Shown piece by piece: positions 1 to 9,276 of a DNA stretch of 64,000 nt (its first letter is position 1; each line of letters begins with the position of its first letter). Under the pieces are notes generated by a model. The model saw only the letters and a list, made by a program, of their open reading frames with translations, was not told the origin of the DNA and did no database searches. The DNA is from Moryella indoligenes (GTDB lineage Bacteria; Bacillota; Clostridia; Lachnospirales; Lachnospiraceae): NCBI RefSeq assembly GCF_030812885.1, contig NZ_JAUSTO010000004.1, forward strand, positions 124,001 to 188,000, given 5' to 3'. Made by a program: the position numbers and the translations under genes.

Positions 1-571
1 TCTCCTCCGACTCCGAGCGCGCTGCGCCGGTCACAAACTGGTGTGCCAGCAGCACGCGGCGTCTCTGCTGCCCGGAGCTCTCTTCCCTCAATGCGCGCTC
101 TACCACCAGCCGCAGCGCCTCCGTGTAGCTCTCTATTTTCTCCTCCGGGAAAAAGGGACGAACTGCTGCCGGCTTCAAAAAGGGCAGCAGATAAAAATCC
201 ACCTCTCCGAAGGCATCCGTAAGAGTCACCCGACGCAGCCTGCCACTGTAGACAGGCGACACAAAGACCCGGCTCTCCGCCATCAGTCTGGCACCAAAGG
301 CAATGCGCTCCGCGGAATCATGGTTTCCGCTGATCGCGAGCACGGTACCGCCAAGTGCCTGCAGCTCAGACAGAAACCAGTCCATGCAGCGCACGGCTTC
401 CGCGGATGGCACAGGCTTATCATAGAGATCTCCTGAGAGCAGCACGGCATCCGGCCGCTCTGCCTCCGCAAAGCGCAGTATCTCCTTCAGAATATGGCGC
501 TGATCCTCCAGCATGGGATACTCATTGACACGCTTTCCGATATGCAGATCCGATAGATGAAAAAGCTTCAA
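1..571 (-). CDS. sbcD: Exonuclease SbcD, nuclease subunit of SbcCD (partial, 3' end outside window)
   Basis: The N-terminal ~190 residues of a calcineurin-type metallophosphoesterase are visible. It opens MKLFHLSDLHIGKR (metal motif DxH) and continues with LLSGDLYDKPVPS and LAISGNHDS, the GD and GNHD metal-binding blocks in SbcD order. SbcD with SbcC removes hairpins and protein-blocked DNA ends. The start is a TTG (569-571) preceded by an AGGAGG site at about 576-582; no ATG lies in a sensible place upstream. It follows rpiB on the same strand after a small hairpin. The C-terminal part and any sbcC lie beyond base 1. Confidence 0.88.
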   Translation of the reverse strand, partial: MKLFHLSDLHIGKRVNEYPMLEDQRHILKEILRFAEAERPDAVLLSGDLYDKPVPSAEAVRCMDWFLSELQALGGTVLAISGNHDSAERIAFGARLMAESRVFVSPVYSGRLRRVTLTDAFGEVDFYLLPFLKPAAVRPFFPEEKIESYTEALRLVVERALREESSGQQRRRVLLAHQFVTGAARSESEE

Positions 572-595
572 GCTTGCCTCCTGTCAATACAGCAA

Positions 596-620
596 AGAGA
601 CGCCCTGAAAGAACGTCTCT
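596..620 (-). terminator. Small hairpin between rpiB and sbcD
   Basis: AGAGACG at 596-602 pairs with CGTCTCT at 614-620 around an 11-nt loop. On the minus strand a short T-containing stretch follows. It lies after the rpiB stop and about 25 nt before the sbcD start, so it could attenuate read-through. The U-tract is weak. Confidence 0.4.
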
Positions 621-651
621 CTGCACTCTGTCTCTGAATTGCCGCGAAGAT

Positions 652-1113
652 TCACTCTGCTTCCTTCAGCGCACCGGTCTCCTCAATCTCCGTGATCAGC
701 GCGACTCTCTCCGCGTGACGACCGCCGAGAAATTCCGCATCGAGCCAGGTATCCACAATCATCTTCGCGAGATCTATCCCTACGACACGCGCGCCGAAAG
801 CAATAATATTCGCGTTGTTGTGCTCCTTCGCCATCTTTGCGCTGTAGGGCTCGCTGCACACCGCGGCGCGGATGCCCTTCACCTTATTCGCCGCAAGGGA
901 GATCCCGATGCCGGTTCCGCAGATCAGCACGCCGCCATCCACCTCTCCGGCTGCGACGAGCTTCGCTACCTTGTAGCCGGCAACCGGGTAATTATAGCGC
1001 TCTGCTGTGTCCGTGCCGACATTAACTACTTCAACGCCCCGCTCCTCCAGATGCTTTTTGATCTCCTGCTTCAGCTCCACCGCTGCATGATCATTTCCGA
1101 TTGCTATCTTCAT
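652..1113 (-). CDS. rpiB: Ribose-5-phosphate isomerase B
   Basis: 153 residues, normal for the LacAB/RpiB family. It interconverts ribose 5-phosphate and ribulose 5-phosphate in the pentose phosphate pathway (cytosol). Visible features: the N-terminal IAIGNDHAA block with D8/H9, the catalytic cysteine C65 in ICGTGIGIS, and H98 in AKEHNNAN. The ATG is preceded by GGAGG with good spacing. It starts 12 nt after the pgi stop, so the two sugar-phosphate isomerases form an operon. Confidence 0.96.
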   Translation of the reverse strand: MKIAIGNDHAAVELKQEIKKHLEERGVEVVNVGTDTAERYNYPVAGYKVAKLVAAGEVDGGVLICGTGIGISLAANKVKGIRAAVCSEPYSAKMAKEHNNANIIAFGARVVGIDLAKMIVDTWLDAEFLGGRHAERVALITEIEETGALKEAE

Positions 1114-1125
1114 CTGCGCCTCCGA

Positions 1126-2469
1126 TCACTCGCCAAGCAGCTGCTTTCTTGCCTCTTCGTAGCCCGGCTTTCCAAGCAGTGCAAACATATTGGACTTATA
1201 GCTCTCAACACCCGGCTGATTAAAGGGATTCACGCCCAGCATATAGCCGCTGATGCCGACTGCGAATTCAAAGAAATAGAACAGCGCGCCGAGAGAGCGC
1301 TCATCCTGCGCGGGGATATTCAGCTTCAGCACCGGAACGCCTCCGGAGACATGCGCGAGTATGGTTCCCTCCATGGCGCTTCTGCACACAAAGCTCATAT
1401 CTCTGCCCGCGAGGTAGTTGAGGCCGTCCAGATCCTCTGCCTCTGCCTCGATCACAAGCTGGTTCTTCGGCTTCTCCACATTCAGCACCGTTTCCAGCAT
1501 GATGCGGGAGCCATCCTGTATGAACTGTCCCATGGAGTGCAGGTCTGTGGTGAGATTTACGGAGTGCGGGAGCAGTCCCTTTCCGTCCTTGCCCTCACTC
1601 TCGCCATAGAGCTGCTTCCACCACTCGGAGATCATCGCGAGACTCGGCTCATAGTTCGCAAGAATCTCAACAGACTTTCCCCTGCGATGAAGTATATTTC
1701 TGACCGCCGCATAGAGCATGGAGGCATTCTGCTCATACTCCAGATTCAGCGCCTTCTCTCTCTGCTCCGCTGCGCCTGCCATCAGCGCATCAATATCTGC
1801 GCCGCTGACCGCAATCGGAAGAAGGCCCACCGCCGTAAGCACAGAGAAGCGGCCGCCAATATCGTCCGGAATCACAAAGCACTCGTAGCCCTCCTGATCC
1901 GCAAGCTTCTTCAGCGCACCTCTCGCCTTGTCTGTCGTCGCAAATATCCTCTTTGCGGCCTCTGCTTTGCCATACTTCTGCTCCAAAAGCTTCTTAAAGA
2001 CGCGGAAGCTGATTGCAGTCTCTGTCGTGGTTCCGGACTTGGAGATCACGTTTACAGAAAAATCTCTGTCTCCGATCACATCAATCAGCGCATTCATATA
2101 CTGACCGCTCATATTGTTGCCGACAAAGTAGATCTCCGGTGTCTTTCTGAGCCCTCCGGCAATATTGTTATAAAAGCCGTGGCGGAGGAAATCGATCGCG
2201 GCGCGCGCACCCAGATAGGAGCCGCCGATGCCCGCAACTACCAGCACCTCCGAATTTTTCTGAATTCGCTCCGCTGCTGCCTTGATGCGCTGGAACTCAT
2301 CTTTATCGTAATTCACCGGGAGATCCAGCCAGCCGTGAAAATCATTTCCCGCGCCGACGTGATTCACCAGCTGATCGTATGCTGTCTCAGCTGCTGCCTT
2401 CATCAGCTCAATCTCACCCTCGTTCATAAACCCAAGTGCCTTGGAATAATCAAATGTAATACCGCTCAT
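1126..2469 (-). CDS. pgi: Glucose-6-phosphate isomerase
   Basis: Interconverts glucose 6-phosphate and fructose 6-phosphate in glycolysis and gluconeogenesis. About 447 residues, the short bacterial form. Sugar-phosphate-binding blocks GGSYLGARAA and SKSGTTTETA and the family signature region GGRFSVLTAVGLLP are intact. I place the start at MSGITFDYS because AAAGGAG lies 9 nt upstream; an in-frame extension of 12 codons to 2505 runs into a hairpin. It is cotranscribed with rpiB. Confidence 0.96.
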   Translation of the reverse strand: MSGITFDYSKALGFMNEGEIELMKAAAETAYDQLVNHVGAGNDFHGWLDLPVNYDKDEFQRIKAAAERIQKNSEVLVVAGIGGSYLGARAAIDFLRHGFYNNIAGGLRKTPEIYFVGNNMSGQYMNALIDVIGDRDFSVNVISKSGTTTETAISFRVFKKLLEQKYGKAEAAKRIFATTDKARGALKKLADQEGYECFVIPDDIGGRFSVLTAVGLLPIAVSGADIDALMAGAAEQREKALNLEYEQNASMLYAAVRNILHRRGKSVEILANYEPSLAMISEWWKQLYGESEGKDGKGLLPHSVNLTTDLHSMGQFIQDGSRIMLETVLNVEKPKNQLVIEAEAEDLDGLNYLAGRDMSFVCRSAMEGTILAHVSGGVPVLKLNIPAQDERSLGALFYFFEFAVGISGYMLGVNPFNQPGVESYKSNMFALLGKPGYEEARKQLLGE

Positions 2470-2503
2470 CGATACACGCTCCTTTTTCCGGACAATTCTG
2501 CCC

Positions 2504-2538
2504 AATAAGCCCGACGGACATCTTCCGTCGGGCTTATT
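2504..2538. terminator. Strong stem-loop between the amidohydrolase gene and pgi
   Basis: A 15-bp perfect stem (AATAAGCCCGACGGA, 2504-2518, with its complement at 2524-2538) around a 5-nt loop. It sits about 75 nt after the stop of the amidohydrolase gene and just before pgi on the same strand, so it most likely ends the tct operon transcript. The usual long T-run is missing; the stem's own TTATT end supplies the U-rich part. Confidence 0.75.
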
Positions 2539-2614
2539 GTAGCATATTATTTCCGCTATGGCTAAAGCAATATGAACTGTTACCGAAGCAATGATTCAAA
2601 AAATTCTATACAAA

Positions 2615-3763
2615 TCAAAACCCCATATCCCGATACACCATTTCTCCATTCTTTACCGTGAGCATAGGCCGATACAGCTTATGTCCTGTGAATACCTGCT
2701 GATCCTTATCTCCATAGGGCCTGTCTCCGTGAACTGTGTCGCAATCTACAGGTCTAAACACCGTAATATCCGCAGGATGTCCAACAGTCAAGGAACCAGC
2801 CCTGTCTAAAAGGCCCAGCTCTCTTGCCGGATTCACGGTAACGCATTCCACCACTTTATCAAAGGGTATTCCCAGCGCCGCATATTTTGATATCTGCATG
2901 GCAAGATTAAAAGCGGTTGGCCGCAGATACATACTGAGCCTTGTCAGATCTGTGGCGATAAAATCCGGATAGAAGCCCTGCGCAATCGCCGCCCGCGCGA
3001 CCGGAAGTCCAAAGTGCGCGCGCGCATCTGCCGCCTCAAAATATACTCCCCTTGCTCGCGCAAGGTATGCAGCCTCCAAAATCTTCTCCTTCTCATCTAT
3101 AAGAGATGATCCAATGTTCATGTACATATGGGTGATTGTATCTCCGGGTCTAAGGATATTCAGAAGCTCACTCAGCGGTCCCGGAGGATTCGTGCAGTGC
3201 ACCATGACAGGAACTCCAAGCTCTTCTGCCAACTCCACTGTGGCTTCCAGCGGCTCATAGCCCAGCTTTCCCACGATGGGCGCACTGGTACGGAGCTTCA
3301 ATCCTGCCAGAATGTCTCCAAAGCTGCGGAAGCACTCCCGTATTCCCTCTCTGTCCCAGTGGGCAGGATCCACATCCTCCAGACAGCCGGGAAGAGTATC
3401 CAGTCCGGTGGTTGTCACATTCAAATAGGCTCTCACGGAAAGGCGCATCTGCTCAACCGCTCCGTGGTGCGCAATAAAATTTGCACAGCCCGTGCTGCCT
3501 GCATCAACCGCCGTGGTGACACCTGAAGCAAAACAGACCGCCTCTGACGGAATACCGATTCGTGCGAGCGGCGCGAGGTGCGCATGATGATCGATCAGAC
3601 CCGGCAAAACATAGCAGCCCTCTGCATCAATCACACGATCCTTTTCCCCCGGCTGCATTGCTTTCTCAACGCTTACGATCTGTTTTCCCTCTATTGCAAG
3701 ATCACAAACAGCATCCACATGATTCAGAGGATCTATTACACGTCCATTCCTGATAATCAGCAT
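2615..3763 (-). CDS. Amidohydrolase/deacetylase-family metallohydrolase (dihydroorotase-like)
   Basis: 382 residues from the chosen start MLIIRNGRVIDP, the usual opening of cyclic amidohydrolases. The metal motif HxH is H60-A-H62 in GLIDHHAHLAP. Further family blocks include GVTTAVDAGS, a histidine in VMVHCTNPP and the late D in DFIATDLTR. The C-terminus has the composite beta-sandwich typical of the superfamily (GHPADITVF). It is the last gene of the tctC-tctB-tctA transcript, 76 nt after tctA. I infer that it hydrolyses an imported amide, N-acyl or lactam-type acid; the substrate cannot be read from sequence. An alternative start at 3865 would overlap tctA and lacks a ribosome site. Confidence 0.82.
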   Translation of the reverse strand: MLIIRNGRVIDPLNHVDAVCDLAIEGKQIVSVEKAMQPGEKDRVIDAEGCYVLPGLIDHHAHLAPLARIGIPSEAVCFASGVTTAVDAGSTGCANFIAHHGAVEQMRLSVRAYLNVTTTGLDTLPGCLEDVDPAHWDREGIRECFRSFGDILAGLKLRTSAPIVGKLGYEPLEATVELAEELGVPVMVHCTNPPGPLSELLNILRPGDTITHMYMNIGSSLIDEKEKILEAAYLARARGVYFEAADARAHFGLPVARAAIAQGFYPDFIATDLTRLSMYLRPTAFNLAMQISKYAALGIPFDKVVECVTVNPARELGLLDRAGSLTVGHPADITVFRPVDCDTVHGDRPYGDKDQQVFTGHKLYRPMLTVKNGEMVYRDMGF

Positions 3764-3839
3764 ATTTCTACTCTTCTTTCCGTATATACCAGCGACCAGC
3801 CCCAGAAAGGGCCGGTCGCCAATGAAAGATCCGATAAAA

Positions 3840-5366
3840 TCAGCCTTCCTCTTCTTCCGTATCAAAGATCTGGCCTGCAGCTTCTGCTTTTTTCTTATCC
3901 TGTATATTCTTTCGCACTGTCATAGTGCAAGATATAACAGTAATGATTAAAAATGCCATGGCGATCGGACGCCCAAGGAACACAGACCAGCTTCCATGCC
4001 CTGCCTGAAGCGCCTGGCGCAGATTCTCTTCGAACATGCTCCCCACGATAAAGCCGATAATCAGCGGCGTGCTCGGTATCTTCAGCAGTTTAAACAGAAG
4101 CCCCAGCAGACCAAAGAAAAGAATGCACTGTACATCAAACACACGACTATTCGCAGAATATCCGCCAACACAGCACATGACAAAAATACAGGGCAGTAAA
4201 ATGTGCTTTGGGATATCGAGCAGCTTTACAAAAACAGGAAGACCGAGCCGCTCAAAAATCAGCATGAATACGGACGCAATCAGCAACGCGAGATAGATAC
4301 CATACACGTACTGGCCGGATTTATTGAAGATAAGCGGCCCAGGACTGATCGCATGTACCTGAAGACCACCAAGAAAAATGGCAGACACAGTATTGCCCGG
4401 GATCCCCATGCATAACAGCGGAATCATGGAACCTCCGATGACTGCATTGTTGGAGCACTCTGAGGCAATAATTCCATCAATGATTCCAGTTCCAAACTTC
4501 TCCGGATACTTAGAACGGTTTTTAACCGCTGTATATGAGATCAGACCTGCAGTGGATCCTCCGATACCCGGCAGAATACCAATGCCTATTCCGATTAAAG
4601 CGGAAATAATCGTGTTCGGAATCTGCTGAAAGAACTCCTTGACAGAAAGTCCGTATCCTCTCAGCTGATACTTCTTTGTCTGTCGCTTATCGGCAAGATG
4701 CTGTCTCTCAAAGCCAGAGAGGATGATATCTGTCACTGCGAAGACGCCGATTAACAGAACTGTGATATCAAAACCGGACATCAACTGATAATTTCCAAAG
4801 GTGAATCGCACCGCCGCATCAATCGGGGCCATTCCAATCATGGACAGCGCAATGCCAATCAATCCTGCAATCATTCCATTCAGCATATCCTTGCCGGAGA
4901 GAGAAGCAATAATAGAAAGTGCAAATACTGCAACCGCAAAGTAATCGGCAGCGCTGAAGAGAAGACAGACGCGCGCCAGCAGCGGGGAGATAAACATCAG
5001 AGCCAGAATTCCGATCACTGAACCAAGAAAAGAATAAAGTATGCCAACGCCAAGCGCTCTTCCGGCCTCACCTTTTTCCGCCATAGGTCCGCCATCAAAA
5101 ACTGTCGAAATGGAGGAGGGCGTCCCCGGGATCTTAAGCAGGATCGCAGAAATCAATCCTCCGGAAATACCTCCCATATAAAGCCCCACCAGCAGCGCAA
5201 GTCCCTGTGTGGCTTCCATGCCAAAAGTCAGAGGCAGGAACAGAACCACTGCCATAGTGGCCGAGAGGCCTGGTATGGAGCCAAAGATAATGCCTATCAT
5301 CGTACCAAACCAGATGAGGAACAGGCACATCGGGTTAAACGTATTAATCATTGCTTGAGCAAACAT
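3840..5366 (-). CDS. tctA: Tripartite tricarboxylate transporter, large permease TctA
   Basis: About 508 residues, the usual TctA length, almost entirely hydrophobic with roughly 12 membrane spans. It contains the TctA-family glycine-rich blocks (GSIPGLSATMA near the N-terminus and GIGILPGIGGSTAGL mid-protein), which form the inverted repeat of the family. It moves a carboxylic acid inward with a cation gradient and needs TctB and the binding protein TctC. The start MFAQAMINTF follows an AGGAGG site; the upstream 26 in-frame codons overlap tctB and look non-genic. It lies 19 nt after tctB. Confidence 0.93.
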   Translation of the reverse strand: MFAQAMINTFNPMCLFLIWFGTMIGIIFGSIPGLSATMAVVLFLPLTFGMEATQGLALLVGLYMGGISGGLISAILLKIPGTPSSISTVFDGGPMAEKGEAGRALGVGILYSFLGSVIGILALMFISPLLARVCLLFSAADYFAVAVFALSIIASLSGKDMLNGMIAGLIGIALSMIGMAPIDAAVRFTFGNYQLMSGFDITVLLIGVFAVTDIILSGFERQHLADKRQTKKYQLRGYGLSVKEFFQQIPNTIISALIGIGIGILPGIGGSTAGLISYTAVKNRSKYPEKFGTGIIDGIIASECSNNAVIGGSMIPLLCMGIPGNTVSAIFLGGLQVHAISPGPLIFNKSGQYVYGIYLALLIASVFMLIFERLGLPVFVKLLDIPKHILLPCIFVMCCVGGYSANSRVFDVQCILFFGLLGLLFKLLKIPSTPLIIGFIVGSMFEENLRQALQAGHGSWSVFLGRPIAMAFLIITVISCTMTVRKNIQDKKKAEAAGQIFDTEEEEG

Positions 5367-5385
5367 AATTGATGTACCTCCTCTT

Positions 5386-5856
5386 TCAGAATCCGAAGAC
5401 GCCCTTGGGCAGCGGCATCTTGATCGCATAAACAAACAGCGCATCTATTGCGATCGGCAGCATAATCGAAATAATTGCAAACAAAATAGGTTTTCTGTTC
5501 TCGCTGTTACTGAACCAGGTGATCTGTGCAAACAGGTAAACCGCACTGGAAAGCACAAAACCTATCGGCTCGAAACAGAACATATAGAGCGCCATCATAG
5601 CTATGGTTACGACACCACCGAGCCAATCAGAATCCTTCTTTTCTTTTACCTCATCTGCCGGACTTTTCCCCGTTACAGTAAGGATCAACTTCGCTACAGA
5701 TACGATGATGAGGCATATTGCAATAAATGCCGGAACATAGCCGGATCCCACATCACTCTCAATCTTATGCTTGACGCCCAGTGCCTGAACCAGCATGAAC
5801 GCGCCAAAGAGCAAAAATATTATTGAGGTCGTAAGATTACGCCGCCTGTTAGTCAT
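5386..5856 (-). CDS. tctB: Tripartite tricarboxylate transporter, small permease TctB
   Basis: 156 residues with four predicted membrane segments: after an Arg-rich N-terminus (TNRRRN), at about 40-60, at about 85-105, and a C-terminal pair. This is the size and pattern of TctB. It partners TctA in the membrane. It lies between tctC and tctA, separated from tctC by a hairpin that probably lowers its expression relative to the binding protein. Confidence 0.87.
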   Translation of the reverse strand: MTNRRRNLTTSIIFLLFGAFMLVQALGVKHKIESDVGSGYVPAFIAICLIIVSVAKLILTVTGKSPADEVKEKKDSDWLGGVVTIAMMALYMFCFEPIGFVLSSAVYLFAQITWFSNSENRKPILFAIISIMLPIAIDALFVYAIKMPLPKGVFGF

Positions 5857-5887
5857 ACTCTCTTCTCCTTAACCCAAAGTACAGAAA

Positions 5888-5916
5888 TGCCGCCCCGACC
5901 CAAAGTCTGGGCGGCA
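5888..5916 (-). terminator. Intra-operon stem-loop between tctC and tctB
   Basis: TGCCGCCC (5888-5895) pairs with GGGCGGCA (5909-5916), with further pairing possible inside the loop. On the minus strand TTTCTGT follows. It lies just after the tctC stop, so it reads as a leaky terminator or mRNA-stabilising hairpin that leaves more binding-protein message than permease message. Confidence 0.65.
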
Positions 5917-5929
5917 ACTCCTCATTTAA

Positions 5930-6973
5930 TTACTCGAGTCCCTTTTTCAGCTCCTCGACTTCAGCCGGATCCTCTGTATTCATCGTTGCCGCATCACGGA
6001 ACAGCGGCTCAGCATAGTAGGTTTTCAACACCTCTGCAAACTCCGGATCCTCTGTAACTTCTTTACAGGCTGCCGCCAGCTTATCGACAATTGCCTGATC
6101 CACGCCCTTCGGGAACTTCACCTCGTACTTCTTCGCGTTGACGACATCAAATCCCTGCTCCTTGAAGGTCGGGAAATCGATTCCGCCCACTTTCTCCTCC
6201 GCCATAATGCCAAGGCAGATCAGATCTCCGGCCTGAATATAGTCAGCCACATTCATGTAATTATTCGCACAGAGCTCAACCTGTCCGCCAAGCAGCGCCG
6301 CGAGGCGATCTCCGGTAGAGGTTCCCACGTCGATATTATCAAACTGAATTCCTGCCTGCTTCTCCAACTGCTTTCCTACATACTCTGTGGTGGAACCAAA
6401 TACTGTGGAGTAACGGATCACACCCGGATTTGCCTTCGCATCCTCGATCATGCCGTTCAGATCCGTCCAGCCGCGGCTGTACTGCTTGTACTTACCGGTA
6501 GGAGAAACCGCACAGAGTGCATAGGTCTGATCCAGCGCAACTGTGGCTACATTCGTGAAATCATCCGTATAAGAAAATTCTGCAGTTCCGGTAGCCTCCT
6601 GTACAAGTGCTGCACCGGTGTGGCAGAACAAAATGGTATTTCCATCCGGCTTCTTCCCCATAACATCCATGGCCGCAACCATGCCGGAGCCTCCGGTCAA
6701 ATTGGTGACAACAAAGGTCTGCCCCAGCTTCTTGCCGACGCGATCAAACAGTGCGCGGCAATAGGTATCGGTATCTCCGCCTGCATTGTACGGCACCGTG
6801 ACATTGACTGTCCCGGTCGGCCAGTCGGTCTCTGCACTGCCAGCAGCTGCTGCGCTTGTATCCGCAGAGGTATTCTCGGATGCTGCTGTGGTCGCCGTTG
6901 ATCCGCTGCCTCCACAGGCCGCAAGAGATGCCGTCATAACAGTCGCAAGAACCACTGAAATAAGCTTTTTCAT
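5930..6973 (-). CDS. tctC: Tripartite tricarboxylate transporter substrate-binding lipoprotein TctC
   Basis: 347 residues. The N-terminus MKKLISVVLA...LAAC20 is a lipoprotein signal with lipobox cysteine C20, followed by a Ser/Thr/Ala-rich linker (about 21-55) typical of surface lipoproteins. The mature part has Bug/TctC blocks: TVNVTVPYNAGGDTD, the ligand-loop region TGGSGMVAA, and RYSTVFGSTTEYVG. It captures a carboxylate outside the cell and hands it to TctAB. The start is set by AAGGAG before ATG at 6973. A near-consensus promoter with operator-like repeats lies upstream. Confidence 0.93.
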   Translation of the reverse strand: MKKLISVVLATVMTASLAACGGSGSTATTAASENTSADTSAAAAGSAETDWPTGTVNVTVPYNAGGDTDTYCRALFDRVGKKLGQTFVVTNLTGGSGMVAAMDVMGKKPDGNTILFCHTGAALVQEATGTAEFSYTDDFTNVATVALDQTYALCAVSPTGKYKQYSRGWTDLNGMIEDAKANPGVIRYSTVFGSTTEYVGKQLEKQAGIQFDNIDVGTSTGDRLAALLGGQVELCANNYMNVADYIQAGDLICLGIMAEEKVGGIDFPTFKEQGFDVVNAKKYEVKFPKGVDQAIVDKLAAACKEVTEDPEFAEVLKTYYAEPLFRDAATMNTEDPAEVEELKKGLE

Positions 6974-7012
6974 AAAAAACTCCTTTCCATACACTTAAAT
7001 ATTTACTCCCTT

Positions 7013-7118
7013 TTGTAATTTGTTTCTTATTTATCTTTTGACACTTACCACTATTTACATATTAAGCCTTATTGTAATTTGTTTCAAGTATTTTCATTAT
7101 CTTTGTATCATTGCACAT
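7013..7118 (-). promoter_or_regulatory. tctC promoter and operator region
   Basis: On the minus strand TTGAAA (7082-7087) and TAATAT (7059-7064) are separated by exactly 17 nt. An imperfect palindrome of the form TTGnAA-N4-TTnCAA covers 7072-7087, overlapping the -35. A related site, TTGTATCATTGCAC, starts at 7103, about 31 nt upstream. A further near-copy of the first site lies downstream at 7013-7028. The same two-site layout occurs before rraA (12,270-12,330). The spacing fits a LysR-type activator with one site near -60 and one near -30; the LysR gene at 9308 is the obvious candidate. Confidence 0.65.
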
Positions 7119-7146
7119 TTTTTTGTGAGGATTTTTGTGCAGTTTT

Positions 7147-8118
7147 TTATTTTGACGCAAGCTGCTTCCGATTTACAATATGGATCACATCGCGGCCCTC
7201 ACAAAAATCTTTAATATCCTGCACCAGCATAGGGACAATCACATCTCCGATATCCGCCGTTCCACCGCCCACATGCGGTGTAACAATGATATTCGGATTC
7301 TGCAGGAGTTCATCCTCCGGCATAAGTGGCTCGCGCTCCACACCGTCCAGACCTGCCCCCGCAAGCTTTCCGCTCTCTACCGCCCGATACAGTGCACTGT
7401 CATCAATCAGTCCGCCCCGCGCAGTATTAATCACAATTGTCCCCTGCTTCATCATTGCAAGCTGCTTCTCTCCTATCATGTGCTGCGTCGTCTCAAGCAG
7501 GGGCACATGGAGGGTAATAATATCGGACGCGCAGAGCAATTCCTCCAACGGAACATATTTCATCCGAAAGCGCTGTTCCATCTCCTCTGAGAGACGAAAT
7601 GGATCGTAATAAACAGTCTCTGCACCAAAAGCGTGAACCTTCTCCGCTACCTGCCGTCCGATATTTCCCCCGCCGATGATGCCCACAGTCTTTCCAAACA
7701 GACTGAACGAGCTGTTCAGATAAGTATTTTTACTCCACACGCCCTCACGCAGACTCTTTGCATGGCAGAAAAGCTTTCGTCCTACTGCAAGCATCAGAAG
7801 CACTGCGAGCTCTGAGACTGCATTGGCATTGGCTCCCGGCGTGTTCGTGACAAGGATGCCTCTCTCCCCCGCGGCCTCAATATCCACAGAATCGAATCCT
7901 GCGCCCCAGCGCATGATCATCTTGAGCCTCGGATTTCTTTCTATGATCTCACGCGGCGCCTTAAAAATGCGCAGTATCATAATCTCTGCGTCCGTCATCT
8001 CCGCGTATTTCTCAGCTGTATCCACGGCAATCAGCTGAAACTCCTGCTCAGGGAGGGCTGCCCGAAGTTTTTCAAAGGTGTATGCGGGATATGTACCCGC
8101 AAGAATGATTCTGTGCAT
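7147..8118 (-). CDS. D-isomer-specific 2-hydroxyacid dehydrogenase
   Basis: 323 residues. Rossmann motif GGGNIG lies at about 149-154, and the catalytic set of the D-2-hydroxyacid dehydrogenase family is present: R234 in NTARGGL, E261 in VEREP and H282 in TPHVGG. It interconverts a D-2-hydroxy acid and a 2-oxo acid with NAD(P)H. It follows the aldolase gene by 45 nt, so the two probably share a transcript and act on the same 2-oxo acid. It resembles phosphoglycerate dehydrogenase and hydroxypyruvate reductase, but context argues for a catabolic acid. A TTG two codons upstream is a possible alternative start. Confidence 0.88.
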   Translation of the reverse strand: MHRIILAGTYPAYTFEKLRAALPEQEFQLIAVDTAEKYAEMTDAEIMILRIFKAPREIIERNPRLKMIMRWGAGFDSVDIEAAGERGILVTNTPGANANAVSELAVLLMLAVGRKLFCHAKSLREGVWSKNTYLNSSFSLFGKTVGIIGGGNIGRQVAEKVHAFGAETVYYDPFRLSEEMEQRFRMKYVPLEELLCASDIITLHVPLLETTQHMIGEKQLAMMKQGTIVINTARGGLIDDSALYRAVESGKLAGAGLDGVEREPLMPEDELLQNPNIIVTPHVGGGTADIGDVIVPMLVQDIKDFCEGRDVIHIVNRKQLASK

Positions 8119-8163
8119 TGGCAATTTCCTCTTTTCATCCTGTAAAATGCAACTTTTTTGGTA

Positions 8164-9168
8164 TTACCCTCTCATCTCCTCCGCGACCTCCCGCATCAGC
8201 TTCTCCGAGGGGCTCTTCTGGTCCCGCTTCGAGACCTCTGCAATCAGACGGAACAGATTCACATTTTCTTCTGACGCAATTTCTCTGAACTTCTTCACAA
8301 AGCTCGAGTGGCAACCGGAAAAGCCCAGAGTCAGATCAAGCGGCGTGACAGGGTTGTGATAGCTGTGCTTTGCCATCGCAGGCTGTAATCTGCTGTCAAC
8401 GAAGTCCAGAAGTCCAAAAAGGTCCAGCTCCTGCATCTCCCCGCAGCGCTGCATCATGGCTATACAGAGCTCCGTTGCCAGATTTCCGGCGCTTCGCGCC
8501 ATCCCCATCAGACCACAATCCAGAATATCCGCTCCGTTCTGGTATGCCGCCAGTGCATTTGCCGCAGAAAGACCAAGGTTATTGTGCCCGTGAAAGGCCA
8601 CCGGTATCTTCACGGCTTGTTTCAGCTTTCGCGTGTATTCCGCCGTCTGTTCCGGCATCATAGTTCCGGCAGAATCCATAATTGTGATCTCATCGAGCCC
8701 CGCCTCCTCAAGCCGTCTTGCCTCTTCAGCAAGCTCATCAGGGCTTAAGATATAAGCCTTCATCAACGAATAGAAACACTTAAGACCCGCCGCCTTGATA
8801 TCCTTCACAGTCTGGATTGCAATGCCTGCATCTCCCGCATCTGCTCCTACGCGAAGAAATGCGAGTCCGCTCTCTTTTGCAAGAGCAACATTCTTCTCGC
8901 GATAGCGCTTTGCATTGAGGAACATCCCGAGCATGGATCCTCGGTCCAGGTACTTCCGGGCAAGCTCAAGATATCTCACATCCGTCTCCGCTGCAGTAAA
9001 ACCCGCCACCTCGTAAGCACCGATTCCTCCGGCATTTCCAAACTCAATGATCGGAACTCCTGCTGCTGTCAGGCCATCCAGTACCATATCTGTAATCTCT
9101 GCGTCAAAACCCTTTCCGACTACATTTGCTCCGTCCCGAAGCGTACAGTCCATCAGGCGTATCCCCAT
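8164..9168 (-). CDS. HMGL-like (DRE-TIM) aldolase, 4-hydroxy-2-oxovalerate aldolase type
   Basis: 334 residues. The N-terminal LMDCTLRDGANVVG gives the DRE-TIM metal ligand and catalytic Arg (R11-D12). The second metal pair is H193/H195 in AFHGHNNLGLS. These enzymes cleave or condense 2-oxo acids with Mn2+. The closest general pattern is the MhpE/DmpG class (4-hydroxy-2-oxo acid to pyruvate plus aldehyde), but no acylating aldehyde dehydrogenase partner lies nearby. The start MGIRLMDC has a GAGGAG site. It is divergent from the LysR gene and probably cotranscribed with the following dehydrogenase. Confidence 0.82.
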   Translation of the reverse strand: MGIRLMDCTLRDGANVVGKGFDAEITDMVLDGLTAAGVPIIEFGNAGGIGAYEVAGFTAAETDVRYLELARKYLDRGSMLGMFLNAKRYREKNVALAKESGLAFLRVGADAGDAGIAIQTVKDIKAAGLKCFYSLMKAYILSPDELAEEARRLEEAGLDEITIMDSAGTMMPEQTAEYTRKLKQAVKIPVAFHGHNNLGLSAANALAAYQNGADILDCGLMGMARSAGNLATELCIAMMQRCGEMQELDLFGLLDFVDSRLQPAMAKHSYHNPVTPLDLTLGFSGCHSSFVKKFREIASEENVNLFRLIAEVSKRDQKSPSEKLMREVAEEMRG

Positions 9169-9276
9169 TGCCTGCTCCTCCTTCCAAAGGCCTTTCCCAC
9201 TCTGCATTTCTTTTTTATACGCCTTATGCTATCATCGCCTTATAACAAAATCTAACAGTATATTTTTCTATTTCTG

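Noticed and set aside
574..2508. Long plus-strand open frame (over 600 codons) across rpiB and pgi
   Set aside because: It lies entirely antisense to two well-supported genes, its translation is Leu/Arg/His-rich with no family features, and it lacks a ribosome site. It is a by-product of GC-rich codon use.
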